The notes: a model not told the origin generated them from the letters alone. A stretch of 39,236 nucleotides of DNA from Candidatus Woesearchaeota archaeon (GCA_016935095.1 JAFGRO010000063.1:1-39236), one strand, 5' to 3'. Numbered from the stretch's first letter, positions 6,318-13,936 are shown. Made by a program: numbers and translations.

Positions 6318-7838
6318 ATGAAACAAAAATATAATATCAATATATCAAAATTGTTATTGAGTATTTTATTTATTCTGCTTTTTGTATATCCTGTTAAAAG
6401 TCTTGTATCTGAAGATTCAAGGTTAAGCTATTGTTTAGATGCTAAAAATAACTTAAAATTTGATATTCAAGTATTTCCTGAGATTGACTCTATTTATGTG
6501 GCTTTTGTCAATAAAAATCCTGCAAATTTTACTGATTTATATGTGAACTATGTTTTAGTCGACACAAATACAAGTAAAATCATTTCTCATACTGAGGTAA
6601 ATATAAATGAATTAGAACCAGGTGAAATTGTTTGTGAACTTTATAAAGGTAAAAAAATTGGATATAACAAAAATATTGATTTACTGCCTCTAAGTCTAAA
6701 ATACACTTATAATAATTCTCCTTCTTCATTTTATACTGGTTTTGCAAATTATCAATTTAGAATAGACAGATGTATTGATATTAACACATGGAATAGAGTT
6801 GAACATATTAAATACAATAAAAATAAGGAAGTAGTAGATACAATAGTCTTTAAGAAATTATGCAATGATAGTTTTTACTTTAATATTGGTTTTGAAGATT
6901 TGGAGATAGCTCAAATACCAATAAAGGAAGCGTATCTGAATTATAATAATCATAATGAGAAAATATTTGTAAGTTCTCCACCAAATCAAGATATAATCTC
7001 GCTTTTGTTATCAAATGAAATTCCTCTTGAAAATTGGATTACTCTAAAATTGGATTACTCTTTACCCTATAAAGGAAGAAATTTAGAACAGAAGTTTATG
7101 TTGTGGTTTCCTTTTTCAACATATTTTTATGATTTTCATACACATAACATAATACCTGAGAAAGCATTTCTGACTTTTGAAAATAGCAAAGTTATGCATG
7201 TTAGGGATATAACTCAATTCACAACTGAAATAAATCTACCAAAAGGATTTACACATTCAGAAAAACCACGAGAATTAGTATATGAACCTGAAATTAAGGC
7301 AGAAGTAATAAAGGATGATGATAACACAACTATTAGTGTTGTTTATCCTTCTCTCTGTTGTTTAAATATCAGTAATTTTCCAAGCGAATGCCTTAAATTT
7401 GCAGGTATGTTTACACCAAATGAAGAAGCATCGGCAAATCAAATTATTTGGTCTTCAATGATTATAAATGGCGATCCAAAAAAACTATCTTATGAAATTT
7501 ATGAGTTACCAATATACAAGATTACCTTTTGTGTTTTTTTAATTATTTCAATTATTGTCTTAATACTTATTGGTAGAAATAGAGATAGATACTATGAATT
7601 TATTTTACTAAACTTTGGAATAATTGTTATTGATAGAACAAATATTCTTCCTATTCCATCATATTTTACTCTTTTTGATTTACTTGCATTAATTAATATA
7701 CTAATTACTCTTTGTATAATGATAAGATTTAGAGATTTTTATTTCAAAAAACCTGAGAGTTATAAATGTCGAAAATGCAATAAATTCCATAACAAAGGAA
7801 AAGGTTCTTACGATACACATTATAGATTTAGAGAATAA
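6318..7838 (+). CDS. Large membrane-anchored extracellular protein, unknown function
   Basis: The 506-residue protein has a signal peptide or N-terminal anchor (hydrophobic ~12-28). About 360 residues of beta-rich extracellular sequence follow, with few cysteines and several N-x-S/T sequons. Near the C-terminus are about three membrane helices (~395-470). The cytoplasmic tail carries a CRKC motif and a final His (about 485-500) that could bind zinc. It may form an operon with the frameshifted GIY-YIG gene 7 bp downstream. The fold and function are not recognised; A/T-rich codon use matches the element. Confidence 0.7.
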   Translation: MKQKYNINISKLLLSILFILLFVYPVKSLVSEDSRLSYCLDAKNNLKFDIQVFPEIDSIYVAFVNKNPANFTDLYVNYVLVDTNTSKIISHTEVNINELEPGEIVCELYKGKKIGYNKNIDLLPLSLKYTYNNSPSSFYTGFANYQFRIDRCIDINTWNRVEHIKYNKNKEVVDTIVFKKLCNDSFYFNIGFEDLEIAQIPIKEAYLNYNNHNEKIFVSSPPNQDIISLLLSNEIPLENWITLKLDYSLPYKGRNLEQKFMLWFPFSTYFYDFHTHNIIPEKAFLTFENSKVMHVRDITQFTTEINLPKGFTHSEKPRELVYEPEIKAEVIKDDDNTTISVVYPSLCCLNISNFPSECLKFAGMFTPNEEASANQIIWSSMIINGDPKKLSYEIYELPIYKITFCVFLIISIIVLILIGRNRDRYYEFILLNFGIIVIDRTNILPIPSYFTLFDLLALINILITLCIMIRFRDFYFKKPESYKCRKCNKFHNKGKGSYDTHYRFRE

Positions 7839-7845
7839 AGGCAAA

Positions 7846-8263
7846 ATGAACAATCTTCCAACTATTATGTTTTCAAACTGGTATCATTGGTCTGATAGAA
7901 CTCTTATTAATAATTGTGATTCTGCTGGAGTTTATTTGCTGGCTAAATTTCAAGAAAAACCTTCTGGAAAAGCAAATATGTTAGATAAAAACATAATTTA
8001 TATTGGAGAAACCTGCAATAATGATCTAAAAGGAAGATGGAGACAATTCAACAGATCAGCGTTTCAAACAAAAGATGGACACAGCGGGGTGGTCTTATAA
8101 TGATACTTTTGGTGATAAAGGAGAAGACTTATATGTTTCAGCTTTTCCAATTACTGAATTGACAGAACCTTTAAGATCACTTTTTATCAGATTTGTTGAA
8201 AGAAAATTAATTCTTGAGTATGCTCTAAAGTATGAGACGCCACCAAGATTGAACAAAAAATAA
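7846..8263 (+). pseudogene. GIY-YIG nuclease-like gene with a frameshift
   Basis: The first frame (7846-8100) gives GVYLLAKF (GIY motif), IIYIGET (YIG motif) and the downstream LKGRWRQF, all typical of the GIY-YIG nuclease fold, then ends at a stop. The rest (WSYNDTFGDKGEDLYVSAFP and onward to PPRLNKK) continues in another frame. Deleting one G from the GGGG run at 8086-8089 joins them into a ~138-residue protein reading KDGHSGWSYND. Either the gene is recently inactivated or a base was miscalled in a homopolymer. It lies inside the integrated element, directly after a membrane-protein gene. Confidence 0.7.
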
Positions 8264-8317
8264 GAATTATTTTTAAGAAAATATATATATTGGATTTTCT
8301 TTCTATTTTAATATTTC

Positions 8318-8325
8318 GGGGTGAT
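8318..8325 (+). promoter_or_regulatory. Ribosome binding site deciding the 8329 start
   Basis: GGGGTGAT lies 3-10 nt before the ATG at 8329, whereas the upstream in-frame ATG at 8290 lacks such a site. Confidence 0.6.
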
Positions 8326-8328
8326 ATT

Positions 8329-8499
8329 ATGAAAGTTAGAACACAAAGAGCAATAATCGCTTATGTAGGTGGTATGTTCTTTATATTGACCTTTACAGGA
8401 GCATTTATTGCATATAATGGAAATCCTATTGGTATGATTTTCTCACCGTTATCCTTACTGCTTGCGGTTGCCTGTTTCTGGTTTGCCAATAGAAGATAG
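8329..8499 (+). CDS. Small two-helix membrane protein
   Basis: The 56 residues start with a basic segment (MKVRTQR) followed by two hydrophobic helices (about 8-27 and 33-52) and end in NRR, giving both ends inside by the positive-inside rule. A strong GGGGTGAT site marks the start. The next gene begins 1 nt after the stop, so the two are surely co-transcribed. The function is unknown; the position in the element suggests cargo or a small accessory membrane peptide. Confidence 0.65.
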   Translation: MKVRTQRAIIAYVGGMFFILTFTGAFIAYNGNPIGMIFSPLSLLLAVACFWFANRR

Positions 8500-8500
8500 A

Positions 8501-9091
8501 ATGAACAATAAAAAGAATCAACAATTTCCGAATTTTTTTGATAAAGATACTAAGAAACAAATACTAACAGATATGCCCCGAGCTCACAAAATATTGTTTG
8601 CTATTATACTATTGATTGCATTAATAATTGTTGCTCTTGCGACAAATCATTTTAGCGATAAACCTATGCTTGATGAAACAGGAAATCTTGTCATTTTTGT
8701 TTTTTCGTGTGTCATAATTATTCTTATTCTTGTTTTACTGTTTGTTATCTTAATAAAAGGAGATCCATATGAGTCAAAAAAAGAATTAATTGAAGATGAA
8801 GCTGATGTTCAAGATAAAGGTAAAATGGAAAAATGGATGTTAAAAATTGAAAATAAAATCTTAAAATCATCTGATCTAAATGTTGAAGCTCTTGATTTAG
8901 TTAAAAACTCAATGGATGAATTAAGAAGAATAAAAGGTATTGATCCAAATGATGTCCATCAATTAACAACTGAAGCATATTTAACAACAATTTTCAATCT
9001 TATTAAAGAAAAGAAAATAAAAAAAGATATTACAAGAGCAGTTAAAACAATACAGACCTTTCACTTAGGAGTTTCAAGTATAAAAAAGTAA
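8501..9091 (+). CDS. Membrane protein with C-terminal helical cytoplasmic domain
   Basis: The 196-residue protein has two membrane helices (~30-48 and ~62-86) and a charged, helical ~110-residue cytoplasmic tail with no recognised motif. It starts 1 nt after the 56-residue membrane gene. The longer in-frame start at 8462 would overlap that gene and is rejected. The pair may form a small complex in the membrane. The family is not recognised. Confidence 0.65.
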   Translation: MNNKKNQQFPNFFDKDTKKQILTDMPRAHKILFAIILLIALIIVALATNHFSDKPMLDETGNLVIFVFSCVIIILILVLLFVILIKGDPYESKKELIEDEADVQDKGKMEKWMLKIENKILKSSDLNVEALDLVKNSMDELRRIKGIDPNDVHQLTTEAYLTTIFNLIKEKKIKKDITRAVKTIQTFHLGVSSIKK

Positions 9092-9095
9092 GATT

Positions 9096-9263
9096 CTATT
9101 TTTTAATCATATACAATCTACCTTTCAAATCACTTTCTAACTCAATGTTATCTCCTTTTTTCCATTTAAGTAATCTAACAATATTTGCAGGAATTGTGAT
9201 AAAATATCTATTCTGGCTTTCTTGTAGCTTGGCAATTAGTTCACTTCTCAATATCCTCTTCAT
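9096..9263 (-). CDS. AbrB-like DNA-binding protein
   Basis: About 55 residues. The segment AKLQESQNRYFITIPANIVR followed by LLKWKKGDNIELE is a clear SpoVT-AbrB swapped-hairpin domain, found in archaeal transcription regulators and type II antitoxins. The start is not certain: several in-frame ATGs (9263, 9266, 9275) lie within the end of the upstream gene. I chose 9263, giving a 23-nt overlap with the ten-CxxC gene and suggesting translational coupling. No toxin gene is adjacent, so a regulator role is as likely as an antitoxin role. Confidence 0.7.
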   Translation of the reverse strand: MKRILRSELIAKLQESQNRYFITIPANIVRLLKWKKGDNIELESDLKGRLYMIKK

Positions 9264-10200
9264 CATAATCTTCATCATCATAAAAATCCTCTTGTGTTGC
9301 ACTTGACCAACATGAATCACACATCCCGCCATGTAAAAAATTGTTGTGTCCATCAATAGGAGTTTCGCATTTCTTACATTTCCATATCTCTGAATAATTA
9401 CTATTTCCAGATATACATTCATTACATTTTCTTGCTTTTACATCTAACATCTTCTGAAGAGTTCCATTAAAATCTGTCCAAGTTTCATGATTAGCATACA
9501 ACCAAAAACAATTCTCGCATTTTTCATCTTTCTGACCAATTTTCATTTTTACTTCAGCTTTTTTAAATTCCTTTAGAAGACACTCTTTACACACAGGATA
9601 ACCTTTATAATGATATTTCTCCTTGCATATGCTACATAATTTTTTATGTTCAATATCTTCTTTGTAAGCACATTTTTTACAGAATGTTTTTGTATCTTTC
9701 ATAGACATATATCTTTCATGGTTCTTCTTGTTTATTTCATCAGCTCTTTTTTTAATCTCTACTTTGTATTTTTGATACAGTTGTTTGAAATATTCTGATC
9801 TCTTCTTTTTTACTCCAGGATGACTTTCCCAAAATTTCTTACTTGGTTCGTCAAATTCATATCCACAATGACTACATCTCCATTTAGGAGTAATTGTTTT
9901 TCTTTCATAGAAACTAAGTAATTCACATTTTGGACAACATTCAGCTAAGAACTGATCTTTTTGAGGTTCAATTATTTCCTCAAAGTATTTTTCTTCCTTT
10001 TTTCTAAAAAGTTCATTAAAATATTCATTCATTACTATTTGAAAAACTTCTTTATGCTTTGGTGGATGCCAAGTATGTTGAACTACAAAAGGGGGAGTTT
10101 CACTTCCACATTGCTCACATTTTTGTCCAAGAATTGTCTGTCTTTTATCTCTCCATTCTTTCAACTGCCAGGGTTTTGTAGTTTTACCTTTGTCTCCCAT
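9241..10200 (-). CDS. Protein with ten CxxC zinc motifs
   Basis: The 319-residue protein has ten CxxC pairs spread along its length: CEQC, CPKC, CSHC, CKKC, CSIC, CKEC, CENC, CNEC, CKKC and CDSC, enough for about five zinc ribbons. The first, followed by VVQHTWHPPKH, recalls an HNH-like or zinc-knuckle start seen in DPANN proteins, but a full HNH catalytic set is not evident. Between the ribbons are K/E-rich helices. The C-terminus is a very acidic D/E/Y tail. It probably binds nucleic acid or acts as a scaffold. A box A (ATATATAAAT) lies about 40 nt upstream of the start. It overlaps the AbrB-like gene. Confidence 0.7.
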   Translation of the reverse strand: MGDKGKTTKPWQLKEWRDKRQTILGQKCEQCGSETPPFVVQHTWHPPKHKEVFQIVMNEYFNELFRKKEEKYFEEIIEPQKDQFLAECCPKCELLSFYERKTITPKWRCSHCGYEFDEPSKKFWESHPGVKKKRSEYFKQLYQKYKVEIKKRADEINKKNHERYMSMKDTKTFCKKCAYKEDIEHKKLCSICKEKYHYKGYPVCKECLLKEFKKAEVKMKIGQKDEKCENCFWLYANHETWTDFNGTLQKMLDVKARKCNECISGNSNYSEIWKCKKCETPIDGHNNFLHGGMCDSCWSSATQEDFYDDEDYDEEDIEK

Positions 10201-10263
10201 ACATTAACAGAAACATTAACATAATATTTATATATTCCTAATATTTATTTTATCAATATAATA

Positions 10264-10302
10264 GGGAAGTGAACTAAATCGGCGTTGCTCTCCCCTCGCT
10301 TA
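10264..10302 (+). repeat. Internal att copy A (attR-like)
   Basis: The last 13 bp, CTCCCCTCGCTTA (10290-10302), equal the tRNA-Cys 3' end. The preceding 26 bp (GGGAA.....GCGTTGCT) align without gaps with those before copy B at 11050 (37-bp unit, about 28 identities). The two downstream copies therefore share an element-type arm as well as the tRNA core. This is what two related tandem integrations, or one element plus a satellite, would leave. Confidence 0.6.
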
Positions 10303-10350
10303 ATTTCATTTTTCTCGACGACAAAATTACCAAAATTTAGAACTGTGGAT

Positions 10351-10377
10351 TCGCTCTATCATAGAAGTACGGAGCGA
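10351..10377. repeat. Inverted repeat upstream of the toxin-antitoxin operon
   Basis: TCGCTC (10351-10356) and GAGCGA (10372-10377) are perfect inverted arms separated by 15 bp. They lie ~100 bp before the antitoxin and ~35 bp before its box A. This could be an operator or simply a hairpin. Confidence 0.3.
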
Positions 10378-10411
10378 TAGCCATCAATGGTGGGTCATAC
10401 AGAACGGAAGA

Positions 10412-10471
10412 TTTATATATAATAACTATATTTATTATATGTAATTATAATATCTATAATATGTAAGGTGA
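10412..10471 (+). promoter_or_regulatory. Promoter and ribosome site of the toxin-antitoxin operon
   Basis: TTTATATATA (10412-10421) is a box A, and AAGGTGA (10465-10471) is a ribosome binding site 6 nt before the antitoxin ATG (10478). The spacing gives a leadered transcript of ~30 nt. Confidence 0.5.
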
Positions 10472-10477
10472 ATAAAT

Positions 10478-10678
10478 ATGAATACCACAATCGCAATTTC
10501 AACCAGTATTAGAGAACAGATTAAGGAGTTTGGCAATAAGGGAGAAACATATGACGAAATACTTGCGAGACTTCTGCATAGTGCTAAAGAAAGGCAATTA
10601 CAGGAATTGCTTATGGATAGCAAATATTGCATAAACATAGATGAAGCCATCGAAAGAGCAAAAAAAAGATGGCAGTAG
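10478..10678 (+). CDS. Type II antitoxin, ribbon-helix-helix-like
   Basis: The 66-residue protein starts MNTTIAISTSIREQIKEFGN, then GETYDEILARLL. This is the strand-helix-helix layout of archaeal antitoxins (VapB/RHH-like, DUF7557-type). The C-terminal half, which in this class wraps the toxin, is a charged helix ending in ERAKKRW. It overlaps the next gene by 10 bp, the classic antitoxin-toxin arrangement. The complex should repress its own promoter. The pair lies between the two downstream att copies. Confidence 0.78.
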   Translation: MNTTIAISTSIREQIKEFGNKGETYDEILARLLHSAKERQLQELLMDSKYCINIDEAIERAKKRWQ

Positions 10679-11007
10679 TAATTATTACAGCGCGCCTTGA
10701 AAAAGAGATTAATAAAAGATTCAAGGAAGAATCAATTGCAATTTTTTCCTTAATGCGTGATCTGCAAAATGAGCCAAAGAAAGGCAAAGAAATCGGTGTG
10801 ATTGGTAGGATTCTTATCAAGGAGTTAAAATATAAAGCATTTAGATTTTATTTTATTACGGATGGATATAAGATTAAGTTCTTAAAAACAGATGAATTGA
10901 AGGATTTGATCATCAAATTTGTCAGGATGTCAGACAAAAATAGTCAGCAGAAAGTTATAGATGAAATTAAAAAGGTCTTAAGAGATTTAGGAGAAGAAGG
11001 ATTTTAA
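10669..11007 (+). CDS. RelE/ParE-like toxin (probable)
   Basis: The 112-residue basic protein is the partner of the upstream antitoxin (10-bp overlap). The order of helices, then the strand pair around IKELKYKAFRFYFITDGYKI and a following FLKT strand, matches the RelE/ParE toxin fold (mRNA interferase or gyrase poison). The C-terminal helix is longer than usual. Individual catalytic residues are not certain from sequence. It would serve as an addiction module that stabilises the integrated DNA. Confidence 0.7.
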   Translation: MAVVIITARLEKEINKRFKEESIAIFSLMRDLQNEPKKGKEIGVIGRILIKELKYKAFRFYFITDGYKIKFLKTDELKDLIIKFVRMSDKNSQQKVIDEIKKVLRDLGEEGF

Positions 11008-11049
11008 TAAAGGTTATAAACGCCAAATATTTAGTCTCTATAATCTGAA

Positions 11050-11095
11050 GGGAAACAAACTTTTTGGGTGTTGCACTCCCCTCGCTCTTTACTTT
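11050..11095 (+). repeat. Outer att copy B (attR of the integrated region)
   Basis: CTCCCCTCGCT (11076-11086) matches the tRNA-Cys 3' end, and the next bases (TTTACTTT) resemble those after the tRNA. The 26 bp upstream match copy A without gaps in most positions. This marks the likely outer boundary of the ~10.7-kb insertion. The next gene (from 11096) has chromosomal character. Confidence 0.6.
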
Positions 11096-11320
11096 CTACA
11101 AAGAATTTATTTTTTCAGCCAGTTTCTTTGCTTCCAATGGCTGCAACCTTATGCTGACCAGTTCCTCTACATGAGCTGCAATCTTAGAAAGGCTCTCCTT
11201 TGAAATTTCATCCATGTCCAGATTCTCTTTTTTGCATGCTAACAAGAGTATGTTTCTTGAGATATATGCGCCAACAGAAGGAGTCATTATTGAAATTATT
11301 TTTTCAGAAAGTCTACTCAT
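11096..11320 (-). CDS. Small helical protein of unknown function
   Basis: The 74 residues are predicted all-helical (MSRLSEKIISIMTPSVGAYI, then ...LEAKKLAEKINSL). I chose the start at 11320 because the ATG six codons earlier lies within a TTTATATT promoter box. The TPSVGAYISRNILLLACKK stretch and the C-terminal L..A..L...I..L heptads suggest a small oligomeric helical bundle. I cannot name the family. It is the first gene beyond the att boundary and is convergent with the element. Confidence 0.55.
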   Translation of the reverse strand: MSRLSEKIISIMTPSVGAYISRNILLLACKKENLDMDEISKESLSKIAAHVEELVSIRLQPLEAKKLAEKINSL

Positions 11321-11530
11321 ACAGAGAATATAAATCAATAACTTATTAAAATTTTTTGTTCAGGAAAAAAATAGAATTTCCAAGCTCCTTAATATTTTAA
11401 AAAAGAATTAATTTATAAATAGAAGATATTTTCTTATAATTATCAGGAATATTATGACAAAAGTTTTTTATTATTAATTGAACATTTATCTTTTTCAACT
11501 ATTTCTGAGTGAAATTTTTGAGGTATTCAT

Positions 11531-11764
11531 ATGAAACGAGATAATAGAAATAAAAGAAGAGGCCGTGATTCAAATTCATCACGGGGAAGAGATTTTAACA
11601 GCAGTTTTGATTCTAATAAGAGATGGGCTTTTTCAGGTCCAAGAGAAATGCATAAGGCTAAATGTGCAGAATGCGGATGCGAATGTGAAGTGCCATTCAA
11701 ACCAACTGAAGGAAGACCTGTTTACTGTAAAGAATGCTACAGAAAACGAAAAACATCATGGTAA
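11531..11764 (+). CDS. CxxC...CxxC zinc-ribbon protein, RNA-binding-like N-terminus
   Basis: The 77 residues have a low-complexity R/D/S/G/N-rich N-terminus (~1-35), then MHKAKCAECGCECEVPFKPT and PVYCKECYRK, a Cys4 ribbon. This 'MHKAxCxxCGxxCEVPFxP' domain is a recurrent small zinc ribbon in DPANN archaea and candidate-phyla bacteria, of unproven function but commonly taken as nucleic-acid-binding. GAGGT (11520-11524) is the ribosome site. A 42-residue zinc ribbon and a cold-shock protein follow on the same strand, suggesting a shared role in RNA handling. Confidence 0.8.
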   Translation: MKRDNRNKRRGRDSNSSRGRDFNSSFDSNKRWAFSGPREMHKAKCAECGCECEVPFKPTEGRPVYCKECYRKRKTSW

Positions 11765-11817
11765 AATCAATTAAAAATATAACTTAAAAATACCAAGAGA
11801 ACATATAATAAAAGGAA

Positions 11818-11946
11818 ATGAGACTTTATAAAGAGTTAAGATTATGCCAATTTTGTAAAAAGCGCTTTGTTGTTGAAGAAAGCAATAAAAAAAGTTTTTC
11901 TTGTAAAGAATGTCAAAAAAAATATTCCGCTAAAAAACAAAAGTAG
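11818..11946 (+). CDS. 42-residue zinc-ribbon peptide
   Basis: The frame MRLYKELRLCQFCKKRFVVE, ESNKKSFSCKECQKKYSAKK, QK-stop has two CxxC motifs (CQFC, CKEC) 16 residues apart, forming a minimal Cys4 ribbon in a very basic chain. It lies between the 77-residue zinc ribbon and the cold-shock gene, 14 bp before the latter. The ribosome site is weak (AAGGA close to the ATG). The Cys pattern and high Lys content argue for a real nucleic-acid-binding protein. Confidence 0.65.
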   Translation: MRLYKELRLCQFCKKRFVVEESNKKSFSCKECQKKYSAKKQK

Positions 11947-11948
11947 TT

Positions 11949-11954
11949 GGAGGT
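11949..11954 (+). promoter_or_regulatory. Strong ribosome binding site of the cold-shock gene
   Basis: GGAGGT lies 6 nt before the ATG at 11961, close to a perfect anti-Shine-Dalgarno match. It implies high expression within the zinc-ribbon/cold-shock operon. Confidence 0.7.
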
Positions 11955-11960
11955 AAAAAA

Positions 11961-12167
11961 ATGAAAGGAACTGTGAAGTTTTTTAATAATATGAAAAGAT
12001 TTGGATTTATTACCGGAGAAGATGGGAATGAATATTTTTTCCATGAAACTAATCTAAAAGAAGGAGTTACTGTCGGAGAGAATGATAAAGTTTCCTTTGA
12101 AGTTGAACAAGGAGACAGAGGCCCTAAAGCAGTGAATGTAGCTTTAGATGCTGAAGAACAGGAGTAA
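11961..12167 (+). CDS. Cold-shock domain protein (CspA family)
   Basis: The 68-residue OB-fold protein binds single-stranded RNA and DNA as an RNA chaperone. MKGTVKFFNNMKRFGFI contains RNP1 (K-x-F-G-F-I, with RF in place of GF earlier) and EYFFHET is the RNP2-like motif. Length equals the bacterial family norm (~67). The tail DAEEQE is acidic. Cold-shock proteins are rare in archaea but recurrent in DPANN and haloarchaea, probably by transfer. Transcription is probably shared with the two zinc-ribbon genes upstream. Confidence 0.93.
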   Translation: MKGTVKFFNNMKRFGFITGEDGNEYFFHETNLKEGVTVGENDKVSFEVEQGDRGPKAVNVALDAEEQE

Positions 12168-12299
12168 CGCTAATTAATTAAATAGAAATGAACCAATATC
12201 TAAGGAAATAAATAAAAAAATAATTATATTACCTGTAAGCATGCATTTAAGGATAATTTCTTTCTTATTCTTTTTTATTAAAAGCTAAATTTCAAATAG

Positions 12300-13046
12300 T
12301 TATAACTCAACTTTAGAAAACAATAAGCTCCCGATTATATTCATAATGGCTGTAAGGACTAATAAAATTAAAATATTTACAGTTATATAACTTCCTGTAA
12401 TTCCCATAAGTGAATTCCGTAACCCTTCCACTCCATAATGCAAAGGATTTATCCTGACAATTATTTCAATGGGTTTAGGCAGTCCGTTTATCGGGAAAAG
12501 TGCGCCTGACAAAAAAAATAAAGGCATTATTATAAAATTCATAATCAATGGAAATGCCTGCATATCCTCAATTTTTGATGCTATTGCAATTCCAAAGCTT
12601 GTAAAAAACAAGGCTATCAGGGCAAGGAACAAAAACGCCAGAGGCAATAAAGTAACATTCGGCCTGAACCCTACTATAAGGGTTAACATCAATACAACTA
12701 TCCCCTGTATAACCGCAACAGTAGCTCCCCCTATTGTTTTACCCAGCATAATATAAATTCTCGGCACAGGCGCTACAAGTGTTTCCTTTAAAAACCCGAA
12801 TTTCCTGTCCCATATCACTTCAATCCCGGAAAACATTGCAGTAAATAATGTGGTCATAGCAATTATTCCCGGCGCGAGAAACTGTATATAATCTCCGCCT
12901 CCTGCTTTCTGGAATGTCGGCCCAAAACCAAAACCGAATGCAATTAAAAACAGGATTGGCTGGGCTAATGAACCAATCAGCCTTGGTTTTGAGCGCCAAT
13001 ACCTTTTGAGCTGCCTGAGCCACATTACATAAATTGCTTCGCTCAT
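12300..13046 (-). CDS. ABC-2 type exporter permease
   Basis: The 248-residue membrane subunit of an ABC exporter has about six hydrophobic helices. The N-terminal KRYWRSKPRLIGSLAQPILF leads into the first, and ...NPLHYGVEGLRNSLMG is the conserved ABC-2 segment before the last helix. It belongs to the DrrB/NodJ-like ABC-2 family (drug, lipid or polysaccharide export). Its start overlaps the ATPase stop by 4 bp (ATGA), so the two subunits are translationally coupled. The substrate cannot be deduced. Confidence 0.88.
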   Translation of the reverse strand: MSEAIYVMWLRQLKRYWRSKPRLIGSLAQPILFLIAFGFGFGPTFQKAGGGDYIQFLAPGIIAMTTLFTAMFSGIEVIWDRKFGFLKETLVAPVPRIYIMLGKTIGGATVAVIQGIVVLMLTLIVGFRPNVTLLPLAFLFLALIALFFTSFGIAIASKIEDMQAFPLIMNFIIMPLFFLSGALFPINGLPKPIEIIVRINPLHYGVEGLRNSLMGITGSYITVNILILLVLTAIMNIIGSLLFSKVEL

Positions 13047-13849
13047 CTTCTGAACACTCTCCTCCTCATCCTCATCCTGTCAATGGAAGTGGCATTTTCT
13101 TCTCTCAAAGACCTACCTGTAAGGTTCAAAAAAGAATCTTCTAAAGATGTCGACTTTGTATTTTTTTTAAGTTGTGCAAGTGTACCCTGAGCAATTATTT
13201 TTCCATAATCTATTATTGCAATTTTATCTGCCATTTGTTCTGCTTCAGGCATATAATGGGTAGTAAAAAATATTGTCATATTCTCCTTCTGGTTAAGTTC
13301 TTCAATGTGCTCCCATATCTTATTCCTGGTCTGGGGATCAAGACCCAAAGTCGGCTCATCAAGAAACAGAATCAATGGATGGTGTATTAGACCACGGGCA
13401 ATTTCCAGTCTTCTTTTCATACCTCCTGAAAAAGTCTTTACAAAATCATTTTTCCTTTGCGATAGTTCCACAAGATTTAAAGCAAATTTTATCCTCTGTT
13501 CCCTTAATTTTTTCGGAACATTATAGATTGCAGCATGAAAATTAAGATTTTCATAGGCTGTCAGCTCATCATCCAGGCTCTGATCCTGAAAAACAATGCC
13601 AAACCTTTTTCTTATTTCTGACTTATTTTCCAGGCAATTCACTCCGTCGATATTTATTCTGCCTGATGAGGGTTTGGTCAGAGTTGTCAGCATCTTTATT
13701 GTTGTTGATTTGCCGGCTCCGTTTGGCCCGAGAAAGGCAAAGACTGAACCTTTTTCCACCTTAAAAGAGATATTGTCAACTGCTTTAAGATTTCCAAAAT
13801 ACTTGGACAGGTTTTCCACCTCAATTATATTTTTCCTAAAAGGGCTCAT
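13043..13849 (-). CDS. ABC transporter ATPase (DrrA-like)
   Basis: The 268-residue nucleotide-binding subunit has Walker A GPNGAGKST (~41-49), the Q-loop in VFQDQSL, signature FSGGMKRRLEIARGL, Walker B LILFLDEPTLGLD and H-loop TTHYMPEAE. The long C-terminal tail is typical of DrrA-type ATPases. The ATG at 13849 is preceded by AGGAGGA; the upstream in-frame ATG at 13879 has no site. It energises the permease encoded immediately downstream. Confidence 0.92.
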   Translation of the reverse strand: MSPFRKNIIEVENLSKYFGNLKAVDNISFKVEKGSVFAFLGPNGAGKSTTIKMLTTLTKPSSGRINIDGVNCLENKSEIRKRFGIVFQDQSLDDELTAYENLNFHAAIYNVPKKLREQRIKFALNLVELSQRKNDFVKTFSGGMKRRLEIARGLIHHPLILFLDEPTLGLDPQTRNKIWEHIEELNQKENMTIFFTTHYMPEAEQMADKIAIIDYGKIIAQGTLAQLKKNTKSTSLEDSFLNLTGRSLREENATSIDRMRMRRRVFRR

Positions 13850-13852
13850 TGT

Positions 13853-13859
13853 TCCTCCT
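13853..13859 (-). promoter_or_regulatory. Ribosome binding site of the ABC ATPase
   Basis: AGGAGGA on the minus strand lies 3-4 nt before the ATG at 13849 and settles the start against the in-frame ATG 30 nt upstream. Confidence 0.7.
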
Positions 13860-13936
13860 GAATCTAAAACATAAAGCAATTGACTTAAATAGTTTTCTTA
13901 TAAAAAATAAAAAGCAGAAAAAAGATTTGATAAGCC

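Noticed and set aside
8075-8263. Separate 62-residue gene
   Set aside because: It is the continuation of the GIY-YIG gene after the GGGG frameshift; there is no ribosome site and the sequence completes the family fold.
11455-11478. Seven-codon frame (MTKVFYY) upstream of the zinc-ribbon gene as a leader peptide
   Set aside because: It is too short and has no ribosome site or regulatory codon pattern.
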